From contig CAYRZF010000002.1 of assembly GCA_964428805.1 (NCBI GenBank), positions 1 through 63,610 of the forward strand: DNA of 63,610 nt, given 5' to 3'. Positions within the stretch are counted from its first letter, which is position 1. Each line of letters begins with the position of its first letter. Positions 21,312-30,487 of this stretch are shown here, in pieces. Source of the stretch: CAYRZF01 sp964428805. GTDB lineage: Bacteria; Methylomirabilota; Methylomirabilia; Rokubacteriales; CSP1-6. Both the position numbers and the translations under genes were made by a program. Below the pieces are notes generated by a model. That model had not been told where the DNA came from. It did not search any database and saw nothing but the letters and a program-made list of their open reading frames with translations.

Positions 21312-23453
21312 ATGGGTCGGAACTACTCCAAGGAGGACCTGGCCCAGTTGCGCTTGGGCAAGGGGACGGAGCTCCACGGGGATGGCTCGCTCGTCGTCCT
21401 GAAAGCGCTCCTTGAGAGCGGGGTCGCCTACCTCGGTGGCTACCCCGGGGCTCCCACCTCGAGCCTGTACGACGCCATCGCGGACTCCTACCATGACGTC
21501 CTCGAGCCGATGGGGATTTACTTCGAGGGGTCGGGCAACGAGGCGGCGGCCGGCGCGCTGCTTTCGCTCTCCGTTCACTACCCTATCCGCGGCGCCGTCA
21601 ACTGGAAGGTGGTCGGCTCCAACGTCGCCGCCGATGCCCTGGCCCATGTGTCCGCGTCGGGCGTGTACGGCGGCGCGCTCATCATCGTCGGCGAGGATTA
21701 CGGCTGCAACTCCACCACGGTGGCGGAGAAGACGCTCCCGTACGCGCAGAAGTCGGTCTGCGCGGTGATCGACCCCAAGGGGGACGCGGACACCATGGCC
21801 CGGATGGTCCGGGAGGGCTTCCGTCTCTCCGAGGCCTCCCACATGCCGGTCTTCTACCTCTTCCGGACCCGCACCGGCAATCTCAAGGGGTCGATGACCT
21901 GCGGGGACAACCGGGAGCCGCCCATCAGCATGAAGAACCGGCTCACGAAGCCGGAGGTCCAGCTGGACCGGATGTGCCTCCCGCCCTATGTGTTTGACCA
22001 CGAGCGCGAGAAGTTCACCGAGCGGATCCCGGCCGCCCGGGACTACATCGTGAAGCACAGCCTGAACGAGTGGATCCCGGGGGAGGGGCGCGGGATCGGG
22101 ATCATCACCCACGGCATGATCTATAACACCACGGTTCGCGCGCTCCACTCGCTGGGCGAGGCCGACCTGGCGGGCACCACCTGGATCGACATGCTCTGCC
22201 TGAACGTGATCTACCCCCTGGTGCCTCAGAAGATCGTGGACTTTCTCCGCGACAAGCGCGAGGTGCTGATCGTGGAGGAGGGAATGCCCAACCTCCTGGA
22301 GCAGGAAATCCGGGCCATCGCTCAGGAGCGGGGTCTTTCCGTCCGGTTGTACGGAAAGGATTTACTCCCCATGCCCGGGGAGTACACCCCGCCCGTGCTG
22401 ATCCAGGGGATCGGGAAATTTCTGATCCGGACGGTCTACGCCACCAACGGGCAGAAGTCCCGTATCGAAGGACGCGTTGAGGAGCTGACCACCCATCTCG
22501 CGAAGGCGCACAGCAGTTTTGTGGTGCCGGTGAGCGTGCGGAATCCGATCTTCTGCACCGGCTGCCCCGAGCGCCCGGTGTTCTCCGCGCTCAAGATCAT
22601 GGAGAAGGTTTACGAGCGGCCCCACTACGCTCAGGACACCGGCTGCTACGCCATGGGGACCATGCCCCCCTTCGACTCCATCACGGCCTCCTACACGGGG
22701 ATGGGGACCGGGTTGGCCGCCGGCGGAGCGCTCTCCAAGCTCTCCGAGAAGCCCGTCGTGTCGTTCATGGGCGACGGAACCTTCTGGCACTCGGGGCTCA
22801 CGACCTCGATTGCCAACGCCGTGTACAACAAGCAGGAGAGCGTGCTGGTCATCTTCGAAAACTTCTGGACATCCATGACCGGCCAGCAGGAGAATCCCGC
22901 CTCCGAACACAATGTCCGGGGGGAGCCCAATTCCAAGATGTCCATTCTCGGCGTCCTCAAGGAGATGGGGGTCAAGTGGATCCGGCAGACCAATCCATAC
23001 GACCTCAAGGGATCCATGAAGGCCCTCCGCGAGGCCATGGAGGCCAAGGGAAAGGGGCTCCGCGTCATCATTTCCCACGCGGAGTGCATGCTCGAGAAGC
23101 AGCGGAGATCGAAACCGGAAAAGAAGGCCGCCCTGGCAGCCGGTGCCACAGTGGAGGACGTCAAACTGGGGGTGGACGACGACCTGTGCACCGGCGACCA
23201 TTCCTGCATGCGCTACAACGGCTGTCCATCCCTCACCGTCAAGCCGGGGCCGAACCCGCTGCGCGAGGACCCTATCGCCACCATCGTCAACTCGTGCGTC
23301 GGGTGTGGCCTCTGCGGCGAGGTGGCCCACGCCGCGGTGCTCTGTCCGTCGTTCTACGAAGCCAAGGTAATCTCGCACCCGACCGTCTGGCAGAAAGCTC
23401 GCTTCAGGGTTAGCCGCGCTCTGATCGGGGGGCTGCTCGGAGTCGCAGTCTAA
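21312..23453 (+). CDS. Indolepyruvate ferredoxin oxidoreductase-like, alpha subunit
   Basis: 713 aa. It oxidatively decarboxylates an aryl- or alkyl-pyruvate to the acyl-CoA with ferredoxin as acceptor. The N-terminal pyrimidine-binding domain (GGYPGAPTSSLYDAI, EGSGNEAAAGALLS) and the TPP-binding domain (FMGDGTFWHSGLTTSIANAV, then NFWTSMTGQQENP) are both present. Near the C-terminus, CTGDHSCMRYNGCPSL and VNSCVGCGLCGEVAHAAVLC provide Cys for two Fe-S clusters, the second in a slightly unusual spacing. RBS GAGAGGAACC upstream. The beta-type subunit follows 25 bases later. Confidence 0.88.
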   Translation: MGRNYSKEDLAQLRLGKGTELHGDGSLVVLKALLESGVAYLGGYPGAPTSSLYDAIADSYHDVLEPMGIYFEGSGNEAAAGALLSLSVHYPIRGAVNWKVVGSNVAADALAHVSASGVYGGALIIVGEDYGCNSTTVAEKTLPYAQKSVCAVIDPKGDADTMARMVREGFRLSEASHMPVFYLFRTRTGNLKGSMTCGDNREPPISMKNRLTKPEVQLDRMCLPPYVFDHEREKFTERIPAARDYIVKHSLNEWIPGEGRGIGIITHGMIYNTTVRALHSLGEADLAGTTWIDMLCLNVIYPLVPQKIVDFLRDKREVLIVEEGMPNLLEQEIRAIAQERGLSVRLYGKDLLPMPGEYTPPVLIQGIGKFLIRTVYATNGQKSRIEGRVEELTTHLAKAHSSFVVPVSVRNPIFCTGCPERPVFSALKIMEKVYERPHYAQDTGCYAMGTMPPFDSITASYTGMGTGLAAGGALSKLSEKPVVSFMGDGTFWHSGLTTSIANAVYNKQESVLVIFENFWTSMTGQQENPASEHNVRGEPNSKMSILGVLKEMGVKWIRQTNPYDLKGSMKALREAMEAKGKGLRVIISHAECMLEKQRRSKPEKKAALAAGATVEDVKLGVDDDLCTGDHSCMRYNGCPSLTVKPGPNPLREDPIATIVNSCVGCGLCGEVAHAAVLCPSFYEAKVISHPTVWQKARFRVSRALIGGLLGVAV

Positions 23454-23478
23454 ACCAAAGTCGACTGGGGGGAGCTGT

Positions 23479-25116
23479 ATGGCCGATGACCTCCAGCTCA
23501 AATCGATCTTCCTCTCGGCCGTCGGGGGTCAAGGAGGAAACCTGCTCTCCGAGTGGATCTTCCAGGCCGCCACCTTCGAGGGGCACCGTGCCCAGGCGGT
23601 CAGCCTGCCCGGGCTTTCCCAGCGCGGCGGCGCCACGAGCTTCTACGTGGAGTTGGCCGTCGGGACGGACCGGGAGCGTCTCTCCAGGGTCGTATTCTCC
23701 CAGCATCCGGTCCCCGGCGAGGTGGATCTCATCATCGCCCAGGAGTTTATCGAGCTGGCGCGGATGCTCCAAGAAGGCTATGGGTCCCCCCGGACCAAGA
23801 TCGTGGCCTCCACCCATCGGGTGTACACCGTTGGAGAGAAGACCCTGGCCTGGGACGGCCCGGTCCCCATGGAGACGCTCTACACGGCGGCGCGCTCCAT
23901 GTCCGAGGAGTTCGTCGGCTTCAACGCGGTGGAGCTGGCTCAGCGGAACGGCCTGGACGAGCTCGCGGTCAACGCGATCCTGCTAGGGGCCCTGTGCGCC
24001 TCGAAGGCTCTGCCCATCTCGGACGCGGCATACGAAAAGGCCATCGTCCGTGTGGGCATCGCGCCGGAGATGAACCAGCGCGCCTTCGATCTCGGCCGAC
24101 GTTTCGTGGAGAGCGGCGCCTACAAGCTGGAGGAGATTCCGCCCGCCGAGCCGTGGGAGGACTTCGTGGGCGCCCGCGCCCAGAAGCTCGCTTCCCGCGT
24201 CCGTCCCGCCTTTCGGGACCTCGTCACGCCGCTTCCCGGCCAGTACGGCCAGGCCTTGGCCAGGGTCCTGGCCGAGGCGATCTGGCGACTCGTGGACTAC
24301 CAAAACCTGGCGTACGCGCGCGACTTCCTCACGACGGTCCAGCAGATCCATGACCTGGACCATTCCCTCAGGCCGGAAGGCCCTCCCCAGCTCACCGAGA
24401 TTTTCGCCAAAGGGCTCGGCACCTGGATGGCATACGAGGACGGGATCCGCGTGGCCCAACTCAAGACGCGATCTGCGCGATTTGAGTCCATTCGTACTCG
24501 CCTCGGGGTGAGGCCGGATCAGGTCTACGAGGTCCACGAATTCCTGAAACCGGACGCCGAGGAGATCTATGGAATCCTGCCCACCTGGCTGGTGGACCCG
24601 CTGCTGGCTGTGGGACCCGTCAGGCGGTTTGTCGAGCGCCGAGACTTTTCCCAGCGTCCCAAGACCACGAGCTTTCGAGGGATCCTCCGGCTGAAGATGC
24701 TGCTCCTCCTCAAGCCCGTTCGCCGTTCCTCCTGGCGTTACCGCAAGGAGCACGCGCTCATGCGCCAGTACGCCCTCCGCGTGAAAGAGGCCGCGGCGGT
24801 GGATTATCGCGTGGCGTGCCTGGTGGCGCGGACGGGGCAGATGGTCAAGGGGTACGGCGACACGCGGCGGAAGACGGTGGGGTTCGTTGACCGGTACGTC
24901 TCCGAGGTCCTCACCCCCTTGATCGAGTTCGACCGGGCGTACCCCGAGGGTCGCTTTGCTCTCACGCTCAAGGTAGGGAGCCACTGCCGGCGGCTCATCG
25001 GGAAGGACGACCACGGGATCGACGGGGCCGTCGCGCTCACCCGCCAGATTCTTGAGCGGGCGAGGGGAGCTTCCTACCAGGAACTCCTCGCGCAGGCCGA
25101 GGCCCTGAGAGCGTAA
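23479..25116 (+). CDS. Indolepyruvate ferredoxin oxidoreductase-like beta subunit with long C-terminal extension
   Basis: 545 aa. The first ~190 residues are the gamma/beta domain of 2-oxoacid:ferredoxin oxidoreductases (SAVGGQGGNLLSEWIFQAA, LSQRGGATSFYVEL). The remaining ~350 residues match the helical extension (DUF6537-like) seen in large single-chain IorA/IorB enzymes; it is about twice the size of a classical IorB (~200 aa). The start is ATG 23479 with GGGGGGAG upstream. It forms the partner of the preceding gene. Substrate not determinable. Confidence 0.82.
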   Translation: MADDLQLKSIFLSAVGGQGGNLLSEWIFQAATFEGHRAQAVSLPGLSQRGGATSFYVELAVGTDRERLSRVVFSQHPVPGEVDLIIAQEFIELARMLQEGYGSPRTKIVASTHRVYTVGEKTLAWDGPVPMETLYTAARSMSEEFVGFNAVELAQRNGLDELAVNAILLGALCASKALPISDAAYEKAIVRVGIAPEMNQRAFDLGRRFVESGAYKLEEIPPAEPWEDFVGARAQKLASRVRPAFRDLVTPLPGQYGQALARVLAEAIWRLVDYQNLAYARDFLTTVQQIHDLDHSLRPEGPPQLTEIFAKGLGTWMAYEDGIRVAQLKTRSARFESIRTRLGVRPDQVYEVHEFLKPDAEEIYGILPTWLVDPLLAVGPVRRFVERRDFSQRPKTTSFRGILRLKMLLLLKPVRRSSWRYRKEHALMRQYALRVKEAAAVDYRVACLVARTGQMVKGYGDTRRKTVGFVDRYVSEVLTPLIEFDRAYPEGRFALTLKVGSHCRRLIGKDDHGIDGAVALTRQILERARGASYQELLAQAEALRA

Positions 25117-25126
25117 GGGGTTCAGG

Positions 25127-26581
25127 TTGCTCAGGCGGGTCAGCCTCGCCCTCGTTGCCAGTCTCGTCCTTACTGCCTTCACCGCTCTTGGCCGCTTCGC
25201 CTGGGGCGGGCCGTTTCCCCCGGAGCAGATGGCTGAGATTCTGTTTGCGAACATCCCGGTCTGGGCCTTTACGCCGCTGTTCCGCTTGTTCGGGTTGGGG
25301 TCCAAATACTGGGCGTTCGCAGGGATGGTAGGATTGCATCTGGTCCTCTGGAGCGTCGCAGGGGGGTGGCTCCTGGGGAGAGGAGGGTGGACGATGCTGG
25401 GGGGACTTCTCGTGCTCCTGGGATTCACGCTGATCCTGCTGCCGCTGGGCGGGGACGGCTGGTTCGGCACCGCCCTTCCCTCGGGCCCCCTGGGTGCTGT
25501 CCTCACGCTTGTCGTGGCTGTCGCCCTCTACGGCGGCGTGCTCGTTCTGGCCCACCGCCGCGACGGGCGGGCCGCCGCGCCGGATCGGCGGGGTTTCCTC
25601 AGAACCGTCGGGCTCGCCGCGGCGGCGACTGCCGGTCTCACGCTTGCCGGTGGCCTGTGGGCCCGCGCCGCGCGCGCCGCTGAAGATCTGTGGAAAGCCG
25701 TCATCGGGTTGCCCCCGGAGATCACGCCGGTAGGGAAGTTCTACACGGTCTCCAAAAATGTGTTCGACCCACCGGTGAAAGCGGAGCGATGGAGCCTGGA
25801 GGTCAAGGGACTCGTGGACCGGCCGTACAAGCTTACCTACGAGGAACTGAAAGGGCTCCCGTCGGTCGCGCAGCCCGCCACGCTCATGTGCATTTCGAAC
25901 GAGGTGGGTGGGGACCTGATCGGCAATGCCCAGTGGAGGGGGGTCCGGCTCAAGGACCTGCTGGCCAAGGCCGGGATCAAACCCAACGCGGTCGAAGTAA
26001 TCCTGCGCGCCGCCGACGGGTACTCGGATTCGTTCCCCCTTAAGAAGGCACTCGAGGACGGCGTCCTCGTCGTTTACGAGATGAACGGTCAGCCCCTTGT
26101 CAGGCAGCACGGGGCGCCTGCGCGGGTGATCGTCCCCGGGATCTACGGGATGAAGAATGTCAAGTGGGTGACCTCTGTGGAGCTGGCCGACTACGACTAC
26201 AAGGGCTACTGGGAGGTCCGGGGCTGGTCCGACGAGGCGATCTACAAGACTATGTCGCGGATCGACGTGCCGGCGGGGCCGCTCAAGGCGGGGGAGCGGG
26301 CCTGGGTCGGGGGCGTGGCCTTTGCGGGCGACCGCGGCATCCGTGATGTCGAGGTCTCCGTGGACGGTGGGAAGACCTGGCAGAAAGCGTCGGTCAAGCC
26401 CCCGCTCGGCCCCTTCACCTGGGTGCTCTGGGCGCTGCCGTGGACGCCGCCGGCCCCGGGTGCCTATACGGTCAAGGCTCGTGCCGTCGAGAAGAACGGC
26501 GCCGTGCAGACCTCGGAAGTCCGCCCGCCGCTGCCCGACGGCTCATCGGGCTGGCACGCGGCCACGATCCACGTGAGTTGA
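25127..26581 (+). CDS. Membrane-anchored molybdopterin oxidoreductase (sulfite oxidase superfamily)
   Basis: 484 aa, TTG start at 25127, ten bases after the preceding stop. Residues 1-140 contain about four hydrophobic helices. A Tat-like stretch DRRGFLRTVGLAAAATAGLT (residues 153-172) is therefore internal. The catalytic domain (about 195-375) has Cys255 in TLMCISNEVGGD as the expected Mo ligand, and a C-terminal Ig-like dimerisation-type domain (GGVAFAGDRGIRDVEVSVDG) follows, as in sulfite oxidases. The active site should face outward. Electron acceptor and substrate are unknown; a relation to oxyanion (sulfite, selenite or sulfoxide) chemistry is possible given the selenium genes that follow. 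Confidence 0.82.
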   Translation: MLRRVSLALVASLVLTAFTALGRFAWGGPFPPEQMAEILFANIPVWAFTPLFRLFGLGSKYWAFAGMVGLHLVLWSVAGGWLLGRGGWTMLGGLLVLLGFTLILLPLGGDGWFGTALPSGPLGAVLTLVVAVALYGGVLVLAHRRDGRAAAPDRRGFLRTVGLAAAATAGLTLAGGLWARAARAAEDLWKAVIGLPPEITPVGKFYTVSKNVFDPPVKAERWSLEVKGLVDRPYKLTYEELKGLPSVAQPATLMCISNEVGGDLIGNAQWRGVRLKDLLAKAGIKPNAVEVILRAADGYSDSFPLKKALEDGVLVVYEMNGQPLVRQHGAPARVIVPGIYGMKNVKWVTSVELADYDYKGYWEVRGWSDEAIYKTMSRIDVPAGPLKAGERAWVGGVAFAGDRGIRDVEVSVDGGKTWQKASVKPPLGPFTWVLWALPWTPPAPGAYTVKARAVEKNGAVQTSEVRPPLPDGSSGWHAATIHVS

Positions 26582-26591
26582 GCTTCCTTCG

Positions 26592-27485
26592 ATGGATGTG
26601 AGACAGCTGGAAATCTTCGTCAGGGTGGCGGAGCTGGGCTCCTTCTCCAAGGCCGCCGGGGCGCTCTTCCTGACCCAGCCGACCGTGTCGGAGCGCATCC
26701 GTGGGCTGGAGGAGGAGCTCGGGATCCGCCTGCTCGACCGCCTCGGGCGCGGCGCGGTCCCGACGAGAGCCGGGCAGTTGCTTCTCGGTTACGCCCAGCG
26801 AATCCTCGAGCTTCACCGGGAGGCGCGCCAGGCCCTCGATCGGTTCCAGGGGCGCATGAGCGGGGAGCTGGTGGTGGGCGCCAGCACGATCCCCGGCGAG
26901 TATGTGCTCCCGGCGCTGATCGGGCGCTTCAAGGAAAAGTACCCGGACATCGCGATCTCGCTCCTCATCGGGGATAGCCAGGGGGTGGTGGACTGGGTCC
27001 TTGAGGGACGGGTGGAGCTGGGTGTGGTGGGGGCACAGATCAACCACCGGGCCCTCGACTATCGCGAACTGATGCCGGACGAGCTCGTGGTGGTGGTGTC
27101 CGCCGGCCACCCCTGGCACGGGAAGAAAAGCACGACCCTTGAAGAAGTCCGAGCGGAACCGCTGATCGTGAGGGAGCGGGGGTCGGGTTCGCGCCACACG
27201 CTCGAGCGGGCTCTCGCCGAGGTGGGGCTCGATCTGGGCGCCTTTCGTGTGGTCGGGGAGATGGGCTCGACGCAGGCGATCAAGCAGGCGGTCAAGGCTG
27301 GGGTCGGGATTTCATTGATCTCCAAGCGGGCCGTGGCGGAGGAGTGCCAGCACGGGATTCTCTACTGCGTGAAGGTGAAGGACCTCCGCTTCAGTCGCGC
27401 GTTCTATCTCGTCGTCAACACCACCCGCACCCGATCGCCGTTGGCCGAGGCCTTTCTGGCATTTCTTCTGGCCGAGTCCCCGTAG
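26592..27485 (+). CDS. LysR-family regulator of the selenium-associated type
   Basis: 297 aa. N-terminal winged helix MDVRQLEIFVRVAELGSFSK to TQPTVSERIRGLEEELGIRL (residues 1-47), then a LysR effector domain. Its sequence and its place directly before selD fit the LysR group described as associated with selenium metabolism; this is assignment by recall and context. It starts 10 bases after the Mo oxidoreductase and ends 79 bases before selD, so it may be transcribed with either. Confidence 0.82.
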   Translation: MDVRQLEIFVRVAELGSFSKAAGALFLTQPTVSERIRGLEEELGIRLLDRLGRGAVPTRAGQLLLGYAQRILELHREARQALDRFQGRMSGELVVGASTIPGEYVLPALIGRFKEKYPDIAISLLIGDSQGVVDWVLEGRVELGVVGAQINHRALDYRELMPDELVVVVSAGHPWHGKKSTTLEEVRAEPLIVRERGSGSRHTLERALAEVGLDLGAFRVVGEMGSTQAIKQAVKAGVGISLISKRAVAEECQHGILYCVKVKDLRFSRAFYLVVNTTRTRSPLAEAFLAFLLAESP

Positions 27486-27564
27486 GCACCGGGGTCTTCC
27501 CTGAATCCAGCGTGTTCGCCGCCGCGTCGAAAGAGGGAAACGAGTGGAAGGGAGGTGACCGCCC

Positions 27565-28644
27565 GTGGCTGACGCGAAGCTGACCGACCCGGCCTCCGGC
27601 AAGCAGATTCGACTGACCAGCTATGCCGCCTGTGCCGGTTGAGCCTCAAAGATGGGGCCGGGCGAGCTCCACGACGTGCTGAGCAGCCTCAAACGCCAGA
27701 CGCACCCCGATCTCCTGGTGGGTCTGGCGAAGAGTGACGACGCCGCCGTCTATCGCGTCACGGACGAGATCGCCATCGTGGAGACCGTGGATTTCTTCCC
27801 TCCCATCGTGGACGACCCGTATACCTACGGAGCGATCGCGGCGGCCAACTCCATGTCGGACGTCTACGCCATGGGCGGGCAGGTGCTCTTCGCCCTCAAC
27901 GTGGCCGGCTTCCCGCGCGAATTCCCCAAAGAGGTCATCGCCGAGATCTTTCGCGGGGGCGCCGAGAAGGTCGCCGAAGGGGGCGGTGTGGTGGCGGGGG
28001 GGCACACTGTGGTGGACGCTGAGCCGAAGTACGGTCTCTGCGTCACCGGGCGCGTTCACCCGGGAAAGATCTTCCTCAAAGGTGGCCTCCGGGCCGGGGA
28101 CCGGTTGTTCCTGTCCAAGCCGTTGGGGACGGGGGCCATCGCCACCGCCGCCAAGGAGGACGCGTGCGCTCCCGAGGTGCTCCAGGGGGCTGTGCAGAGC
28201 ATGCTGAGGCTGAACCGCGTGGCCGCGGAGGTCGCTCAGGAGCTGGAGGTTCGCGGGGCGACCGACATCACCGGCTTTGGCCTGCTGGGCCATGCGGCCG
28301 AGATGGTCGAGGCTTCCGGGGCGGGGATCCTGATCCGCGCTTCGAAACTTCCGCTGTTGGAGGGCGCGCTCCCCCTGGCAGAGAAAGGTCACCTGAGCGG
28401 CGGCATGAAGCGAAACCGCCGGCACCTCGAGTCAACCCTCGGGGCCAAGGGACAACTCAAGATTGACGCGTCGCTCCCCGCCGCCCTGACGAGCCTGCTC
28501 TTCGAGTCTGAGACCTCGGGCGGGCTTCTCTTCGCCGTTCCCCCCGATCGCGCCGGGCTCGTGATCGAAGGCTTCAAGAAGCGTGGCGAGCCCTGCTGGG
28601 AGATCGGCGAGGTGACCACGGAGCCGACTATCCGCATCGTCTAG
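27565..28644 (+). CDS. selD: Selenide, water dikinase (SelD) with selenocysteine at position 26 (UGA read-through)
   Basis: 359 aa, GTG 27565 with AAGGGAGGTGA 6 bases upstream. It makes selenophosphate from selenide and ATP. Codon 26 (TGA 27640-27642) is in frame within SYAACAG-U-ASKMGPGEL, exactly where E. coli SelD has essential Cys17 of AGCGCK, so it is read as selenocysteine; the second Cys of that motif is Ser. Reading from the downstream ATG 27652 would delete the active site. Other SelD features are present: SDDAAVYRV, DFFPPIVDDPYTYGAIAAAN, MGGQVLFALN, GGHTVVDAEPKYGL and LSKPLGTGAIATA. A candidate SECIS hairpin follows the UGA. The selenium transporter genes lie downstream. Confidence 0.93.
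27653..27671 (+). promoter_or_regulatory. Candidate bacterial SECIS element of selD
   Basis: TGGGGC (27653-27658) pairs with GCTCCA (27666-27671), six pairs including one G-U, around a 7-base loop CGGGCGA. The loop starts 16 bases after the UGA and has G in its second position, within the range described for bacterial SECIS elements. Confidence 0.5.
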
Positions 28645-28811
28645 TAAGCGGCCCAACTAACTCCAGTAGCTCCGCGCCCAAACCGTTCCGATCGAGGTTT
28701 TCTATTCCCGCTGCCGCGTTCCATCGGGGATACCGATTTGTGTTCTCGGCGAATCTCTATACGATGAAGGGGCGTCTCAACAGCGAGCTCAACTTCGACT
28801 TGGGGGACCCA

Positions 28812-29672
28812 ATGCGCAGACTCATAGGGATTTTACTGCTCACGCTGCTCGGCATCGCCCCTGTCGCCCAGGCGGGGGACGTCCCGGAGGTCCTTAGGGT
28901 CTCGGCGATCCCCGACGAGAACCCCAACGAGCTGCTTCGGATCTACACGCCGTTCGCCGAGTACCTGGCGAAGCAACTCCACATGAAGGTGAAGTTCACG
29001 CCGGTGGTGGACTACCCCGCAACGGTGGAAGGACTCGCGGCGAAGAAGCTGGACCTGGTGTGGTACGGCGGGTTCACCTCCGTGCAAGCCGTGAGGCGGA
29101 CCAACGGAACGGCTCGACGCCTGGTGCTCCGGCAGGAGGACGCCGAGTTCAAGTCGGTGTTCGTCGCCCGGCCGGGCTCCGGGATCAACTCCCTCGCCGA
29201 TCTCAAAGGAAAAACGTTCTCCTTCGGGTCGGTCTCGTCCACCTCCGGCCACCTCATGCCCCGCTCCTTCCTCCTCAAGGCGGGCCTCAACCCCGAGCGG
29301 GACTTCAAACAGCTCGCCTACTCTGGGGCCCACGACGCCACGGCGCTGTGGGTGGAGTCGGGCAAGGTGGACGCCGGTGCCCTGAACTTCCTCGTCTGGG
29401 ACAAGCTCGTGCAGACAAAGAAAGTCGATCTCGCGAAGGTTAACGTCTTCTGGACCACGCCGCCCTACGTGGATTACGTCTGGACGGCGCGGGGCGACCT
29501 GGACAAGGGGCTCCAGGAGAAAATCACCGCCGCATTTCTGAAGCTCGATTACCAGAACCCCGAGCACAAGAAACTCCTCGATCTGCATCGAACCAAGAGG
29601 TACATCGCGGCCACCGACGAGGACTGGAAGGGGATCGAGGAGGCGGCGGTCGCCGCGGGCCTCCTCAAGTAG
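28812..29672 (+). CDS. Phosphonate-type ABC transporter substrate-binding protein, probably for selenium oxyanions
   Basis: 286 aa from ATG 28812, which puts a signal peptide (RLIGILLLTLLGIAPVAQAG) at the start; the frame is open to 28740 but that gives extra non-signal sequence. PhnD-like fold: VSAIPDENPNELLRIYTPFA, KKLDLVWYGGFTSVQ and GSVSSTSGHLMPRSFLLKAG, the last being the anion-binding Ser/Thr/His loop. The variant found next to selD in many bacteria has been assigned to selenate/selenite uptake, and the context here (LysR, selD) supports that. Periplasmic. The 167 bp before it (28645-28811) hold no gene and no clear promoter. Confidence 0.82.
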   Translation: MRRLIGILLLTLLGIAPVAQAGDVPEVLRVSAIPDENPNELLRIYTPFAEYLAKQLHMKVKFTPVVDYPATVEGLAAKKLDLVWYGGFTSVQAVRRTNGTARRLVLRQEDAEFKSVFVARPGSGINSLADLKGKTFSFGSVSSTSGHLMPRSFLLKAGLNPERDFKQLAYSGAHDATALWVESGKVDAGALNFLVWDKLVQTKKVDLAKVNVFWTTPPYVDYVWTARGDLDKGLQEKITAAFLKLDYQNPEHKKLLDLHRTKRYIAATDEDWKGIEEAAVAAGLLK

Positions 29673-29674
29673 CC

Positions 29675-30487
29675 GTGTTCGAACTGGAAAACGTCCGGAA
29701 GGTCTTCAGCGATGGCACCGTGGCCGTTGACGGCATTTCCCTCGCCGTCGGGCGCGGGGAGCATGTGGCGTTCATCGGGCCCAGCGGCGCCGGCAAGACC
29801 ACGCTATTCCGGCTGCTCAATCTCACGCTCCGTCCCACCTCCGGCATCCTGCGCCTGGACGGACAGGACGTGGCATCCATGTCGGACGCAGCCCTCCGGA
29901 ACAGGCGGCGCCGGATCGGAACGATCTACCAGCAACACAACCTGGTGGGACGGCTCCGCGTCGTCCACAACGTCCTGGCCGGGAACCTCGGTCGCTGGTC
30001 CGCCCTGAAGGCCGTCGCGTCGCTCGTCCGGCCCCAGTCCCCCGACGACGCCCAGCGGGCGCTGGCCCAGGTGGGGATGCCGGAGAAGCTCTACGCGCGG
30101 ACCGACGAGCTATCGGGCGGCCAGCAGCAGCGCGTGGCGATCGCCCGGGTGCTCGTCCAGGCCCCGGACATCATCCTGGCCGACGAGCCGGTGTCTTCGG
30201 TGGATCCCTCGCTAGCGGTGTCCATCGTGACGCTCCTCCGGGACCTGTCGGCGGAGTCCCGCAAAACCTTGGTGATGAATCTCCACAGCGTGGATCTGGC
30301 CCTCGCCCACTTTCCCCGCATCATCGGCATCCAGGACGGGCGCATCCTGTTCGATCTCGCGCCGGACAAAGTCAGCGCGGATCTCCTTTCCACGCTGTAC
30401 ACCGGCCATGAGGACGAGGAGCCCCAGCGTGACCGATTCAACGAGATCCTTCCGGTCAGCGGGGTCTGTCGGCCGCTTCGCCGGTAA
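29675..30487 (+). CDS. Phosphonate-type ABC transporter ATPase (selenium uptake)
   Basis: 270 aa, GTG 29675 two bases after the binding-protein stop. Walker A GPSGAGKTTL (about residues 35-44), Q-loop YQQHNLVGRL, signature LSGGQQQRVAIARVL, Walker B ILADEPVSSVDPS and the H-loop NLHSVDLAL are all intact. PhnC-like. The 3' end overlaps the first permease gene by 59 bases. Cytoplasmic motor of the transporter. Confidence 0.9.
   Translation: MFELENVRKVFSDGTVAVDGISLAVGRGEHVAFIGPSGAGKTTLFRLLNLTLRPTSGILRLDGQDVASMSDAALRNRRRRIGTIYQQHNLVGRLRVVHNVLAGNLGRWSALKAVASLVRPQSPDDAQRALAQVGMPEKLYARTDELSGGQQQRVAIARVLVQAPDIILADEPVSSVDPSLAVSIVTLLRDLSAESRKTLVMNLHSVDLALAHFPRIIGIQDGRILFDLAPDKVSADLLSTLYTGHEDEEPQRDRFNEILPVSGVCRPLRR

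Noticed and set aside
27640..27642. TGA as a stop separating a short peptide from a truncated selD
   Set aside because: The upstream frame has a strong ribosome-binding site and encodes the conserved SelD N-terminus, and the TGA is exactly at the catalytic residue; selenocysteine is the better explanation.
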